From Gammaproteobacteria bacterium (GTDB lineage: Bacteria > Pseudomonadota > Gammaproteobacteria > Steroidobacterales > Steroidobacteraceae), in the NCBI GenBank assembly GCA_947469285.1, contig CANIOW010000014.1:26031-90030 (forward strand): a stretch of DNA of 64,000 bases. The letters are read 5' to 3'. This document shows positions 1 to 9,995 of the stretch, piece after piece. The notes below the pieces were generated by a model that had not been told where the DNA came from, did not search any database, and saw only the letters and a list, made by a program, of their open reading frames with translations. A program made the translations under genes and the position numbers. Numbering within the stretch: position 1 is the first letter of the stretch; each line of letters begins with the position of its first letter.

Positions 1-1487
1 CGGGCGCCATGGGACAGGGCTGCTGGGCGTCCGCCGAGCAGCCCTTCATGGCCATGCAACGCCGCATCGAGATGGAGACCTTCGTTGTCGATATGGAACT
101 GATGCAGTTCGTTCGAATGCCAGCTGCCGCGTACCTTGGCCACGAGGAGCATGCGCAGCAGGTGCCCTGAAGACTCTACATAGCGATGCACAATGATGGC
201 GTCTGCCATGAAGGCGGTGCCAGAGGGGCTCAGGCGCAGATCGTTGTAGCGGTCTTCGATTTCCGAGATGATCATTACCGTTACGCCGATGTCAGTCAGC
301 GCGGCTAACAAACGGGACAAAGCCACCCGAAAGTCTGCGCGGACATCTGCCGCGAGTAGCATCTCGAGTCCTGACAGGGAGTCGATCACCACGCGGGTGG
401 CATTGAGGCGATCGACCTCGGCAACGAGCAGGGTGGAGATCTCGTCCACCGACAGCGCCATCGGCGTGGTGTCCACCACTCCAACCCGATCCGCTTTGAT
501 CAAGGCGGCCATCTCTAGCCCCCGGGCATGGCGTTGTCGTTGTTCGAAGGCGGCAATGACGCCGGTCTCGCCAGCGCGTGCGCCCGCGCTGAGAAAGGCG
601 GCGGCCATGGTGCTCTTGCCAGAGCCGGACGGGCCGGCAACCAGCAACGAATGCCCCCGTGGTAAGCCGCCCCCCAAGAGATGATCAAGACCGGCAATTC
701 CCAAGCTCGCGCGGTCCAGCGTAGGGAGCCGGCCCCATTGATTCATGGTCGGTAGCGGTTGGTAGGGCGCAAACACGCTAAGGCCGTGCGCGGTGATACG
801 AAAGGTGTGGCGTCCTGGCAGTGTCGGCTGCCCGCGCATTTTCACTACCTCAAGCTTGCGGCTGACGGCGTTCTCCTGCACCGTCTGATGTAGCCAAATC
901 AGTCCGTCGACGACAGTGAACAGGAGATCATCATTGCTGGTAGTGAAATATTCGGCGACTAGGAAAGTAGTGGTCTGCCAGCTGCTCATGAGTAAGTTGA
1001 GCCGGTATAGGAAATCTGGCATGCCGGGGTTGGCAGATGTCCCATTCGGCTGGCTGGCTTTTTGCGCCAGACTAGGAGCGAGCCACAGCGAACGAAAAGA
1101 GTCGATGAAGACGAACGCGGGCTTGCGCAGCTCCACTTCCCGGTGGATCTGTTCCAGAACCTGGTTGAGGTTGCCCGAGCTGCTGGTCAACGCTAGGTTC
1201 ACGAGGTGCACCGAGCGATTCACTTGGTCCAGATTGAAAAAACCGAACTGCTGTTGATGCTGCAGCATCTTCAGGGGGGATTCACCGAGTGAGCTGATAT
1301 AAAGCGCCGTTCGCTCTGGGGTGGCCAGCCCAAACATTAACTGGTGGGCGAGGGTGGTCTTGCCGGTCCCACAGCTACCTGCGATGAGGTTGAAGGAGCC
1401 TTCTGGAACACCCCCGCCCACGATCGCATCCAGTCCGGGAACCCGGGTAGGTAGGTAAGGGAGGGCGGCGGGGGCGTCATGGGTCAT
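1..1487 (-). CDS. KaiC-like double-domain RecA-fold ATPase (3' end outside window)
   Basis: The reading frame is open from an ATG at 1487 to the left edge, giving about 495 residues with no stop, so the C-terminus lies outside the window. Two tandem RecA-like domains are visible. The first has Walker A GSCGTGKT at about residues 37-44 and a Walker B-like FVFIDS at about 125-130. The second has Walker A GPSGSGKS at about 285-292. This is the KaiC layout; such proteins outside cyanobacteria are ATP-dependent signalling switches of mostly unknown role, and no kaiA or kaiB is seen here. The gene begins 14 bp after the stop of the Crp/Fnr-type regulator on the same strand, so the two are probably cotranscribed. 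The family call is secure; the biological role is not. Confidence 0.85.
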   Translation of the reverse strand, partial: MTHDAPAALPYLPTRVPGLDAIVGGGVPEGSFNLIAGSCGTGKTTLAHQLMFGLATPERTALYISSLGESPLKMLQHQQQFGFFNLDQVNRSVHLVNLALTSSSGNLNQVLEQIHREVELRKPAFVFIDSFRSLWLAPSLAQKASQPNGTSANPGMPDFLYRLNLLMSSWQTTTFLVAEYFTTSNDDLLFTVVDGLIWLHQTVQENAVSRKLEVVKMRGQPTLPGRHTFRITAHGLSVFAPYQPLPTMNQWGRLPTLDRASLGIAGLDHLLGGGLPRGHSLLVAGPSGSGKSTMAAAFLSAGARAGETGVIAAFEQRQRHARGLEMAALIKADRVGVVDTTPMALSVDEISTLLVAEVDRLNATRVVIDSLSGLEMLLAADVRADFRVALSRLLAALTDIGVTVMIISEIEDRYNDLRLSPSGTAFMADAIIVHRYVESSGHLLRMLLVAKVRGSWHSNELHQFHIDNEGLHLDAALHGHEGLLGGRPAALSHGA

Positions 1488-1501
1488 GGGAGTGCCGGCG
1501 T

Positions 1502-2263
1502 TTACGAGACGGCAGCCAGACGCGGGCGCTGCAGTGGCAGTGGCGCTGGGATCAACCGGTCGTATTCCCGTTTGACGACGGCATAGCATTCGCAGGCACG
1601 ACGTTCGAGCGCTTGACGGTTCACCACGGTGATATGCCCACGGCGGTAGCGAATGACACCCAGTTGCTGCAGACGGCAAGCAGCTTCGGTGATGCCTTCG
1701 CGCCGCACGCCGAGCATGGTGGCTATCAGCTCATGCGTGATGATGATTTCCTGATCTGAAGAACGGTCTAGCAAGAGCAGGAGCAGGCGGCACAGCTGCT
1801 GCTCTACCGAGTGGTGACGGGCGCAGACGACCGTCTGGGACATTTGGGTGATGAGCGCCTGCGTATAACGCAGGAACAGCTGCAGCACGTGACCGGCGCG
1901 GTTGAATTCAGGCAGCAGAAAGGATGCCTTGACACGAATAGCGCTGCCTGCGCACAGCACGACGGTGCGTTCAGTGCTGCTTTCGCCACCCATGAAGACG
2001 GCGACCGAAGCGAGCCCTTCCCGGCCGATAATGGCGGACTCCGCTGAGCCGCCGTCTTCCATAACATTGACGATGGCGAGGATGGCGGTCGTTGGAAAAT
2101 ACAGGTGGGTGGGTCTGACGCCTGCTTCGAAAAGTATTTGACCCAGCCGCAGTTCGACCGGTTCGAGGTGGGGTAGCCACCGCTCCAGTTCAGCTGCGGC
2201 TAAGGTCGCCAGCAGGTGGTTCCGGCGGGGATCTCGGGTGACTGGTGGCAGTACGGAAAGCAT
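1502..2263 (-). CDS. Crp/Fnr-family transcriptional regulator
   Basis: This 253-residue protein has an N-terminal cyclic-nucleotide-binding-type beta-roll (about 30-150), a dimerisation helix and a C-terminal winged helix (about 170-235) containing ITHELIATMLGVRREGIT, the usual recognition-helix region. I chose the ATG at 2263 because AAGGAAGGG lies just upstream; the frame extends 60 codons further upstream but that part looks non-coding. No cysteine cluster for an FNR iron-sulfur centre is visible in the N-terminus, so it is not a classical oxygen sensor. Its ligand is unknown. It lies directly ahead of the KaiC-like gene, which suggests that the pair forms one regulatory operon. Confidence 0.85.
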   Translation of the reverse strand: MLSVLPPVTRDPRRNHLLATLAAAELERWLPHLEPVELRLGQILFEAGVRPTHLYFPTTAILAIVNVMEDGGSAESAIIGREGLASVAVFMGGESSTERTVVLCAGSAIRVKASFLLPEFNRAGHVLQLFLRYTQALITQMSQTVVCARHHSVEQQLCRLLLLLLDRSSDQEIIITHELIATMLGVRREGITEAACRLQQLGVIRYRRGHITVVNRQALERRACECYAVVKREYDRLIPAPLPLQRPRLAAVS

Positions 2264-2599
2264 GGTGGTCCCTTCCTTGGATATTATTGGGTGGCGCTTG
2301 CTGCGCTTAAGAAATATCAATTGCCACCGTGCGTAGCCATCAGACAATTCCCTAAATACAGGCGAGGCGCCCGTAGTGGCCCGTCGCGGAAACTGCGTAT
2401 TGCCCTCGGCGACGCCAAGATCTTTCCACGGGTATTTGGGCAAAAAAGGCGGCTTTTAGGCCATTACTGGGCGGATGCCGGTCGATAGTCGTTCAGATTT
2501 TCCCCTAACAGAAGAATCGGGGCTGTCGGTTGTGCTTAAGGAGGCCTGGAGAAAATAGTGCTCTGGCCACTGCTCTGGCTCACGCTCTGAGCCAGCGAC
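2264..2599. other. Intergenic region between crp-like gene and recC
   Basis: A 336-bp divergent intergenic region that should hold promoters for the leftward regulator and rightward recC. No clear sigma-70 pair was recognised. Just before recC there is an AAGGAGG (2538-2544) and a GGAG (2548-2551) followed by a GTG at 2558 that opens a ten-codon frame rich in Leu and Trp, ending in TGA at 2588. This could be a leader peptide or chance. Confidence 0.4.
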
Positions 2600-5500
2600 A
2601 TGCCATCCTTACGAGCTATGGTTCCTCTACCCACCCCGCCGCTGACCTCGGGCCTCCATGTGCTCCACGGCAACCGTTTGGAGCACTTGCTTGAGGCGGT
2701 GGCCAGCTGGCTGCAGCAATACCCCCTCGCGCCCTTGGAAGAAGAGCTCTTTATCGTCCAGAGCCAGGGCATGGGGGAGTGGCTGAAGATGGAGCTGGCA
2801 GCAACGTATGGCATTTGCGCTGCTACCCGGGTTGAACTGCCAGCGCAGTTCATCTGGGAGGCCTATCGCACGGTACTCGGGCCGGAAGCGGTACCCGTGC
2901 GCTCGCCTTTGGATAAGCTGGCGCTGACTTGGCGCTTCATGGCCTTGTTGCCACAGCTGCTGGCCTTGCCACCGGAAGCGGCTGCACTGTACGCGCCAGT
3001 AGCGGGTTTTTTGGCAGCCGGCAGCCCAGCCGACGGCGAAAGCCAGCGACCGTTGGCGGGAGACCCCGCTCGCCGCTTGCAGTTAGCGGAACGCCTGGCC
3101 GATCTGTTTGACCAGTATCAGGTGTACCGTCAGGATTGGCTCGCGGACTGGGCGCAAGGCAGCGATACCTTGCGCAGCCCCTCGCCCCGCGTGCCGGGTG
3201 GAAAATATCCCGTGCCAGCGGAGCAGTGCTGGCAGCCAGCCCTGTGGCGTGCGGTGCTCCAAACACTCCCGGATGCAGGACGCGGCGATGCTCGCCCGGA
3301 CCTGCAGCGGGCGTTTCTGGCGCAGTTGCAGCCTGCTGCTGCCGTCTTGCCAGGTGCCGGCCGCTTGCCGCGACGGGTGGTGGTCTTCGGGACCACTCAC
3401 GTCCCGCCACCAACGCTCGAGGCGCTGGCAGCGCTGGCCGGCGAGTGTCAGGTGCTGATGGCGGTGCCGAACCCCTGCCAGTACTACTGGGCGGACCTGA
3501 TCGAAGGGCGGGAACTGCTCAAAGCCCCCCATCATCGACATGCCCTCCGTGCGGGGAGCCCGGAATTGCGCGACTTGCCGCTCGAAGCGGTGCATGCACA
3601 CGGTCACCCGTTGCTGGCCGCCTGGGGGCGGCAAGCTCGCGACTTCATCCGCTTGCTCGACCATCATGACGACCGCTCGGTCAGTGGACACCGCTTCGGC
3701 GATCGTCGTGCCGACCTGTTCGACGACCCGGAGAGTCCCGCTGGCTTACCCGCGGCCACCCTGCTGGGCCAGGTGCAGGGGCGCATCCGTGACCTGGTCC
3801 CCCTCGGCGAAGCCCCACCCGCAGCGCCAGCGCCGGAAGACCGTTCCATTGTCTTTCACAGTGCACACAGTGCGCAGCGGGAAGTGGAGATTCTCCACGA
3901 TCAGTTGTTGCAGTATTTCGCTCAGCCCCCCGGAGGCGCACCGTTGAATCCGCGCGACGTGGTGGTGATGGTGCCGGATGTCGCGTTGTTCGAGCCGGCC
4001 ATCCACTCGGTGTTCGGGCAACACGACCACGGCGCGGACCGTCGGCGCATCCCCTACTGCATTGCCGACTTGCAGGACCGCGGGCGGGCGCCGTTGCTGG
4101 TGGCATTGGAATGGCTGCTCAGTGCCCGCGTAGAGCGCTTTACGCTCAGTGGGCTACGCGCGTTGTTGGACGTGCCAGCGGTCCGTGAAGCCTTCTCGCT
4201 CGACGCAGCGGCGCTGCCCGTGGTGTCGCGTTGGCTTGAGGGGGCTGGGGTGCGGTGGGGGTTGCACGCGGAACACCGTGCTGCACTGGGGCTTGGGGAG
4301 TGCGGTGCGCAAAACACCTGGGCTTTCGGGCTGCGCCGGTTGTTGCTTGGCTACGCCATCGGCAGCGGCACCTTTGCCGAGATTGAGGCCGATGGCGAAG
4401 TGGCTGGCCTTGAGGCAGAGTATGCCGGGCCGTTGGCCGATCTGATGCATGTGCTCGAGAACTGGTGGGCTGAGGCTGGCTTGCCGCGTACGCCGCAAGC
4501 CTGGAGCTTGGTACTGCGCCGCTTATTGCGCCAGCTGTTCAAAGCGCGCGACGACCACGACAAAGCCTTGCTGATGGCGGCCGATGAAGCGCTGGCACGC
4601 TGGCTGGATGCCTGTGACGCCGCCGGCTTTCACGAGACCCTCGACCTGCTGGTGGTGAGCGAGGCATGGCTGGCAGCCATCGATGACCCAAGCGTGGCGC
4701 GGCGCTTTCGGGCGGGCGGGGTCACTTTTTGTACCTTGTTACCGCTGCGCGCCATTCCCTTCGAGGTGGTCTGTCTGCTCGGCATGAATGACGCGGACTA
4801 CCCGCGCCGCAGTGCGCGCAACGACTTTGACCTGATGGCGCTGCCCGAGATGGCCCGCCCCGGGGACCGCTCGCGCCGGGATGATGACCGGCAGTTAATG
4901 CTCGACGCGCTACTGTCGGCGCGCAAAGTGCTGTATGTCAGCTGGGCTGGGCACAGTCCGCGAGACAATACTGAGCAGCCGCCTTCGGTATTGGTGGCGC
5001 AGCTGCGCGATTATCTGGCAGCCACTTGGTCGCCAGCAGCCGTTCAAGAACGCACCGTACAGCATCCGTTGCAGCCGTTCAGTCGGCGGTATTTCGACCA
5101 GTCGCCAGGGTTATTCACTTATGCCAAGGAATGGCGTGCGGCGCATCAGGCCTCGGCTATCGCGGCGACAGCCCCTTCGGCTTCTCCCTTTGCTACTGAA
5201 CATCGCCCCTCGACACTGTCGGTCGCCGATCTCTGTCGATTTTTACAAAACCCGGTTCGCGAGTTTTTCAAACAGCGATTGGCGGTGGAATTTCCACGAC
5301 TCGAGGCCGAGGTGGCGGACGAAGAAATGTTTGTGGCGAACGGTCTAGAGCAGTGGACGCTCGCCGATGACGTGCTGGATACGGTCCGTGCGCTGGGGTC
5401 TGAAAACGTGGCTCACTCGGTGGAACAAGCCGTGGCACGTTTGCAGCGCGCTGGGCGCTTGGCTCTTGGCGGTCCGGGGTTGCTGCAAGCGGCCAGCTTG

Positions 5501-6208
5501 CGCTCCGAGCTGGGGGCCATGTTGCGGCACTGGCAGGCGCAGTGTGCGTTGCAGCCACTGCTCCAGCCGACCTTGCGCCTGCGATGGTCGCCGCCACTGG
5601 CCGCAGATCGGCTCGTGAACGCTGCGGTGGCCGAGCTGGTGCTGGCAGATGAGCTAAGCGATGTGCGTAGCGCCGGCCACGGTGCGCCGCTGGTGTTTAT
5701 AGAGCTGCAGGCCAGCCGCCTGGCTACTGCACAAGGCGTGCTGCGTGCTGACAAATTGCTCGCGCCTTGGCTGCGAGGGCTACTGGCTGCGGCTTGCGGA
5801 CAGCCGTTGCACGGGGTGCTCATTGGACGAGATGGTTGGCTGATGCTGCCAGTATTTGCGGCCGCGGCCGCGCAACATTCGCTGGGTTTGCTGCTGGGTC
5901 TCTGGCAAGCCGGCGTCCAGGGGGCAGCGCCGCTACCGGCGGCCCTGCAGACGGGCATTGCCGTGGTGCAGGGTGGCGCCAAGGCCGCCAAGCTCTACGA
6001 AGGCGATGAACGCTGGCGGGGTGAGCGCGAGGAACCCTGTCTGGCCCGCACCTTCCCAGACCACGCTACCCTCGCCGCCGCCCCCGGCTTCGTCGAGTGG
6101 GCACAGCAGCTGTACGGTGACTATGCGCAGTGGCTCGAAGTAGCGCCAGCGTTGCAAGCCTATGCGGGCTGCCTGCTGGAGGCTGGGGAAGGCCATGACG
6201 ATGACTAG
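2600..6208 (+). CDS. recC: RecBCD enzyme subunit RecC
   Basis: At 1202 residues this is close to enterobacterial RecC (about 1120). The N-terminus carries the typical HGNRLEHLLEAV and VQSQGMGEWLKMELA segments of the inactivated helicase domain. RecC holds RecB and RecD together and recognises Chi during double-strand-break repair in the cytoplasm. The ATG at 2600 is the first possible start after an in-frame TGA at 2588; the ATG at 2618 is an alternative, and neither has a strong ribosome-binding site. The 3' end overlaps recB by 14 bp, which implies translational coupling. The order recC-recB-recD and the neighbours make the assignment firm. Confidence 0.95.
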   Translation: MPSLRAMVPLPTPPLTSGLHVLHGNRLEHLLEAVASWLQQYPLAPLEEELFIVQSQGMGEWLKMELAATYGICAATRVELPAQFIWEAYRTVLGPEAVPVRSPLDKLALTWRFMALLPQLLALPPEAAALYAPVAGFLAAGSPADGESQRPLAGDPARRLQLAERLADLFDQYQVYRQDWLADWAQGSDTLRSPSPRVPGGKYPVPAEQCWQPALWRAVLQTLPDAGRGDARPDLQRAFLAQLQPAAAVLPGAGRLPRRVVVFGTTHVPPPTLEALAALAGECQVLMAVPNPCQYYWADLIEGRELLKAPHHRHALRAGSPELRDLPLEAVHAHGHPLLAAWGRQARDFIRLLDHHDDRSVSGHRFGDRRADLFDDPESPAGLPAATLLGQVQGRIRDLVPLGEAPPAAPAPEDRSIVFHSAHSAQREVEILHDQLLQYFAQPPGGAPLNPRDVVVMVPDVALFEPAIHSVFGQHDHGADRRRIPYCIADLQDRGRAPLLVALEWLLSARVERFTLSGLRALLDVPAVREAFSLDAAALPVVSRWLEGAGVRWGLHAEHRAALGLGECGAQNTWAFGLRRLLLGYAIGSGTFAEIEADGEVAGLEAEYAGPLADLMHVLENWWAEAGLPRTPQAWSLVLRRLLRQLFKARDDHDKALLMAADEALARWLDACDAAGFHETLDLLVVSEAWLAAIDDPSVARRFRAGGVTFCTLLPLRAIPFEVVCLLGMNDADYPRRSARNDFDLMALPEMARPGDRSRRDDDRQLMLDALLSARKVLYVSWAGHSPRDNTEQPPSVLVAQLRDYLAATWSPAAVQERTVQHPLQPFSRRYFDQSPGLFTYAKEWRAAHQASAIAATAPSASPFATEHRPSTLSVADLCRFLQNPVREFFKQRLAVEFPRLEAEVADEEMFVANGLEQWTLADDVLDTVRALGSENVAHSVEQAVARLQRAGRLALGGPGLLQAASLRSELGAMLRHWQAQCALQPLLQPTLRLRWSPPLAADRLVNAAVAELVLADELSDVRSAGHGAPLVFIELQASRLATAQGVLRADKLLAPWLRGLLAAACGQPLHGVLIGRDGWLMLPVFAAAAAQHSLGLLLGLWQAGVQGAAPLPAALQTGIAVVQGGAKAAKLYEGDERWRGEREEPCLARTFPDHATLAAAPGFVEWAQQLYGDYAQWLEVAPALQAYAGCLLEAGEGHDDD

Positions 6209-9200
6209 CCTGAACACGCCAGCGCCGCCACGCCCGCAGCCGTTGCAGCCGCTCATCCTGCCGCTGGTCGGCAGTCGTCTCATTGAGGCGAGTGCCGGCA
6301 CTGGCAAGACTTGGACCATCGCGGCCTTATACCTGCGTTTAGTGCTGGGCCATGGAGCCACAGGCGTACGGCATCCGCGTCCGCTGTTGCCTGCGGAAAT
6401 TCTGGTCATGACCTTTACCAAGGCGGCCACCCGCGAACTCTCCCAGCGTATCCGCGAGCGGTTGGTGGAGGCTGCCGCCTGCTTTCGTGGGGAGCGTTTG
6501 CCGCGAGACACGGACCCGTTCCTCGCCGCGTTGCTCGGCAGCTATCCTGCTGGCGAAGAACGCAGCCACGCGGCGTGGTTGCTCGCTGCGGCAGCCCAGT
6601 CCATGGATGAAGCGGCGGTGTTCACCATCGATGCCTGGTGTCAGCGCATGCTGCGTGAGCATGCCTTCGACAGTGGCTGTTTGTTTGACGAAGCCTTGCA
6701 GGGCAACGAAACCGCTTTACTGGCAGAGGCGGCGCGCGACTACTGGCGTCAACAGGTTTACCCACTCGACATCGCGTCAGCGGAGATTGCGCTGGCGTGC
6801 CTGAAAGAGGTGTCGACGCTGGCGCGCCATGCACGGTCATTGCTCGGCCAGTCACTACCGCCAGCGGCGGGTGTTGGTAGCCTCGCCTCGCTCATCAGCA
6901 GCGCACGCACGCCGCTGCAGGCGCTAAAAATAGGGTGGGTAGAGCGTGCTGCGAGCATGCGTGCCTGGCTCGACCGGCAGATGGCGCTGCCGACACCGCC
7001 TTTTAAAGCCAACATGCTTCAAGGAACAACTTACGCCCAATGGTGCGATGGGCTGTCCCTCTGGGCCACGGGGTCTGCGCTGGGCCTGCCGCCATTGGCC
7101 AAAGGGTTGGAGCGCCTAAGGCCGGAGGGGTTGCGGGCGGCACTGAAGAAAAACCAGAGCGTTGAGCTGCCTGCCGTCTTCAGTCAGTTTGCGGATTTGC
7201 TGCTGCAGATTGCCCAGCTGCCGGAGATTCGCTCCCTCAGCCTGATGCACGCGGCCACGCAGGTGGCGGCGCGCCTGCAGGTGCTGAAGGCCCGCACCCG
7301 CACCTATGGCTTTGCCGACCTGCTGGACCGGCTCGACCGTGCCTTGGATGGGAGTGCCGGGCCGTCCGCACAGCGTTTACGGCAGCGCATTTTGCAGCAA
7401 TACCCGGCGATGTTAATCGACGAATTTCAGGATACCTCACCACGGCAGCTGGGTATTTTTGACAAAATTTATCACATCGCGGAAAACGCCCCAGACCGCG
7501 CGTTGTTGTTGATTGGCGATCCGAAGCAGTCGATCTATGCGTTTCGGGGCGCCGATATCCACAGCTATCTCGAGGCTCGCGAGCGCACGGCGGGTCGTCA
7601 CTACGTTCTCGACACGAATTTCCGTTCCACCCAGCCGCTCGTTGCTGCTACCAATGGTCTGTTTCAACGCGCCGAGGAACGCAGCGGTGCAGGCGCGTTT
7701 CGCTTCCGTACGGACACAGCTGCCAATGTACCGTTTGTGGAGGTCGCTGCTCGTGGGCGAGGTGAACGGTTGGTGGTGGGCGCAGTCGAAGAAGGTCCGG
7801 TAGCCGAGTGCGCGGTGGTCGAGCCACCCTCCATAACTTTCTGCGTCGATACCGAGCTGCGCAGCATGACCGACAGCTGCCAGCACTACGCACAGCTGTG
7901 TGCTTACCGGGTGGCTACCTGGTTGCGCGATGGATTGGCGGGGTTCGTGCAAGGTGGCACTAAAACCCCCTTGCGCCCAGCGGACATCGCCGTGTTGGTG
8001 CGCACTGGCAAGGAGGCAGCGACCGTTCGCCGCGCCTTGCGTCGCCTGGGTATTGCTTCGGTCTATCTCTCTGAACGCGACTCCGTGTTCGCTACGCCGG
8101 AGGCCAACGACCTCCTGCGGCTGATGCAAGCGGTGGTCGCGCCTGGCGATTTGCGCCTCGTGCGGGCGGCCTTGGCGACAACACTGCTCGGGCGTTCGCT
8201 GGAGGAGCTGTTCACCCTGCTGCACTCGGAAGAGCTGCTGGACGCGCATTGCCAGCAGCTGCAGCGACTGCACCACGTGTGGCAAGTTCGTGGGGTGTTG
8301 TCGATGCTGCGGGAGGCGCTGCACGCTTTCGATCTGCCCGCCCGCTGCTTGGCGCAGGAAGATGGGGAAGGAGAGCGACGTCTCACGAATGTGCTGCAGT
8401 TGGCCGAACTGCTGCAGGCCGCAAGTGCACAGTGTGCCGGCGAGTCGGCACTAATCCACTGGCTGGCCACCCAGGTGGCGGCTGGTGAGGCAGAGTCCCC
8501 CGCGGGGGGTGCGGACGACCCGCAGTTGCTACGTCTAGAGAGCGATGCGGATTTAGTGAAGATTGTGACCGTGCATAAAGCGAAAGGGCTGGAGTATCCG
8601 CTCGTCCTGTTGCCGTTCGCCTCCCACTTCAAGCGTGTCGCCCGTGGTCGGACGCCCTTTGTGGTAACACGCCAGGTCGTGGACGGCATGCCGCAGCGTC
8701 GGGTGGTGCTGAATCCGACAGCCGAACAATGCGCGCTGGCTGATGAAGACCGGCTGCGCGAGGACTTGCGGCTGCTGTACGTGGCGCTGACCCGTGCCCA
8801 GCACACGCTGTGGGTGGGGGCCGCAGCGGTGAAGTCCGGGCAGAAAACCGAATGTGTTTGGTCGCACAGTGCATTGGGTTTTTTAATCTCGGGGAGCGAG
8901 ACGCGTACGCCCGCGGAATGTTTGGCAGATCTCGAGCAATTGGCGGGAGCGACGGCGGGTATTGGGATTGAAACCAGCGCGGTGGCGGCAGCACGGTCGG
9001 TAGCGCTCACTGGCAGAGCCGCGGTGCTGTCGCTCCCCCTCGCGCCAGCGCTGGACTATGCCGCAGAATTTGATCGGCACTGGGCAGTACACAGCTACTC
9101 CGGCATCGTGCGCACTGCCACCGAGGCCGCCTTCACCCTGGCGCCGGTGATGGAAGCCTCGCGTTTGCGCGGCTTGTTGAGTGATGAACCGACAGCGGAC

Positions 9201-9995
9201 GATGCAGCACTCGGTACGCAGCCGGCGCTGACCGCTAAGCCGGTCAGCGCAGCTGCGCCCGCGCGCCACCGGTTTCCCGCTGGCGCGGTGGCCGGCGACT
9301 TCCTGCATCGGCAGTTGGAATGGCTGGCGGCTGAACGTTTTGCGCTCGGTGGCCCGGGTGAGCAGGCGATGGCGGTTGGCGCGGAATTGCGGCGGCGCTG
9401 TCAGCTCACGGACTGGCAGGAGCAGGCAGACGACACCGTGGAGCTGCTGGCGGAGGTTTGTCAGTCGTTACTGCCGTTGGGGAGTGGCGGGGGAGTGGCG
9501 TTATCCCAGCTCACCACCGTCTTGCCAGAGCTGGAATTTTGGTTGCCGGCAGACGGGCTGGTGCCGGCACAGCTGCATGCCTGGTGTTGTGCCGAGATAT
9601 TGCCGGGCCAGCCACGTCCAGCGCTGTCGGCGCCAGGCTTGCATGGCATGTTGAAGGGCATTGCCGATCTGGTGTTCGAACATGAAGGCCGCTATTGGGT
9701 GCTCGACTACAAATCGAACCGCTTGGGCGCAGACGACGCGGCCTACACGCAGCAGGCGCTGGAACAAGCCATGTGTCAGCACCGCTACGACGTGCAAGCC
9801 GTGATTTATCTGCTGGCGCTGCACCGCCATCTGCGGCATCGGTTGGGCGCACAGTACCAACCCGCCACACATCTGGGCGGCGCGGCTTATGTTTTCTTAC
9901 GTGGCTTGCAAGGCCCGGCTCAGGGGTGCGTTTATTTGCCACCGCCTTTAGCGCTGCTCGAACGTTTGGATGCAGCCATGCACAGCCCGCCATGA
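6195..9995 (+). CDS. recB: RecBCD enzyme subunit RecB (helicase-nuclease)
   Basis: This protein of about 1266 residues is the 3'-5' helicase and nuclease of RecBCD. Visible motifs are Walker A EASAGTGKTWT near the N-terminus, LIDEFQDTS (Walker B), GDPKQSIYAFRGAD (motif III), VTVHKAKGLEYP (motif V) and YVALTRAQ (motif VI). The C-terminal nuclease has GIADLVF followed by LDYKSN, the Asp and Asp-Tyr-Lys metal-binding residues. The start at 6195 is preferred over an in-frame ATG at 6162 because GGGGAAGG precedes it. It overlaps recC at the 5' end and recD at the 3' end by ATGA, so all three should be made from one message. Confidence 0.96.
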   Translation: MTMTSLNTPAPPRPQPLQPLILPLVGSRLIEASAGTGKTWTIAALYLRLVLGHGATGVRHPRPLLPAEILVMTFTKAATRELSQRIRERLVEAAACFRGERLPRDTDPFLAALLGSYPAGEERSHAAWLLAAAAQSMDEAAVFTIDAWCQRMLREHAFDSGCLFDEALQGNETALLAEAARDYWRQQVYPLDIASAEIALACLKEVSTLARHARSLLGQSLPPAAGVGSLASLISSARTPLQALKIGWVERAASMRAWLDRQMALPTPPFKANMLQGTTYAQWCDGLSLWATGSALGLPPLAKGLERLRPEGLRAALKKNQSVELPAVFSQFADLLLQIAQLPEIRSLSLMHAATQVAARLQVLKARTRTYGFADLLDRLDRALDGSAGPSAQRLRQRILQQYPAMLIDEFQDTSPRQLGIFDKIYHIAENAPDRALLLIGDPKQSIYAFRGADIHSYLEARERTAGRHYVLDTNFRSTQPLVAATNGLFQRAEERSGAGAFRFRTDTAANVPFVEVAARGRGERLVVGAVEEGPVAECAVVEPPSITFCVDTELRSMTDSCQHYAQLCAYRVATWLRDGLAGFVQGGTKTPLRPADIAVLVRTGKEAATVRRALRRLGIASVYLSERDSVFATPEANDLLRLMQAVVAPGDLRLVRAALATTLLGRSLEELFTLLHSEELLDAHCQQLQRLHHVWQVRGVLSMLREALHAFDLPARCLAQEDGEGERRLTNVLQLAELLQAASAQCAGESALIHWLATQVAAGEAESPAGGADDPQLLRLESDADLVKIVTVHKAKGLEYPLVLLPFASHFKRVARGRTPFVVTRQVVDGMPQRRVVLNPTAEQCALADEDRLREDLRLLYVALTRAQHTLWVGAAAVKSGQKTECVWSHSALGFLISGSETRTPAECLADLEQLAGATAGIGIETSAVAAARSVALTGRAAVLSLPLAPALDYAAEFDRHWAVHSYSGIVRTATEAAFTLAPVMEASRLRGLLSDEPTADDAALGTQPALTAKPVSAAAPARHRFPAGAVAGDFLHRQLEWLAAERFALGGPGEQAMAVGAELRRRCQLTDWQEQADDTVELLAEVCQSLLPLGSGGGVALSQLTTVLPELEFWLPADGLVPAQLHAWCCAEILPGQPRPALSAPGLHGMLKGIADLVFEHEGRYWVLDYKSNRLGADDAAYTQQALEQAMCQHRYDVQAVIYLLALHRHLRHRLGAQYQPATHLGGAAYVFLRGLQGPAQGCVYLPPPLALLERLDAAMHSPP

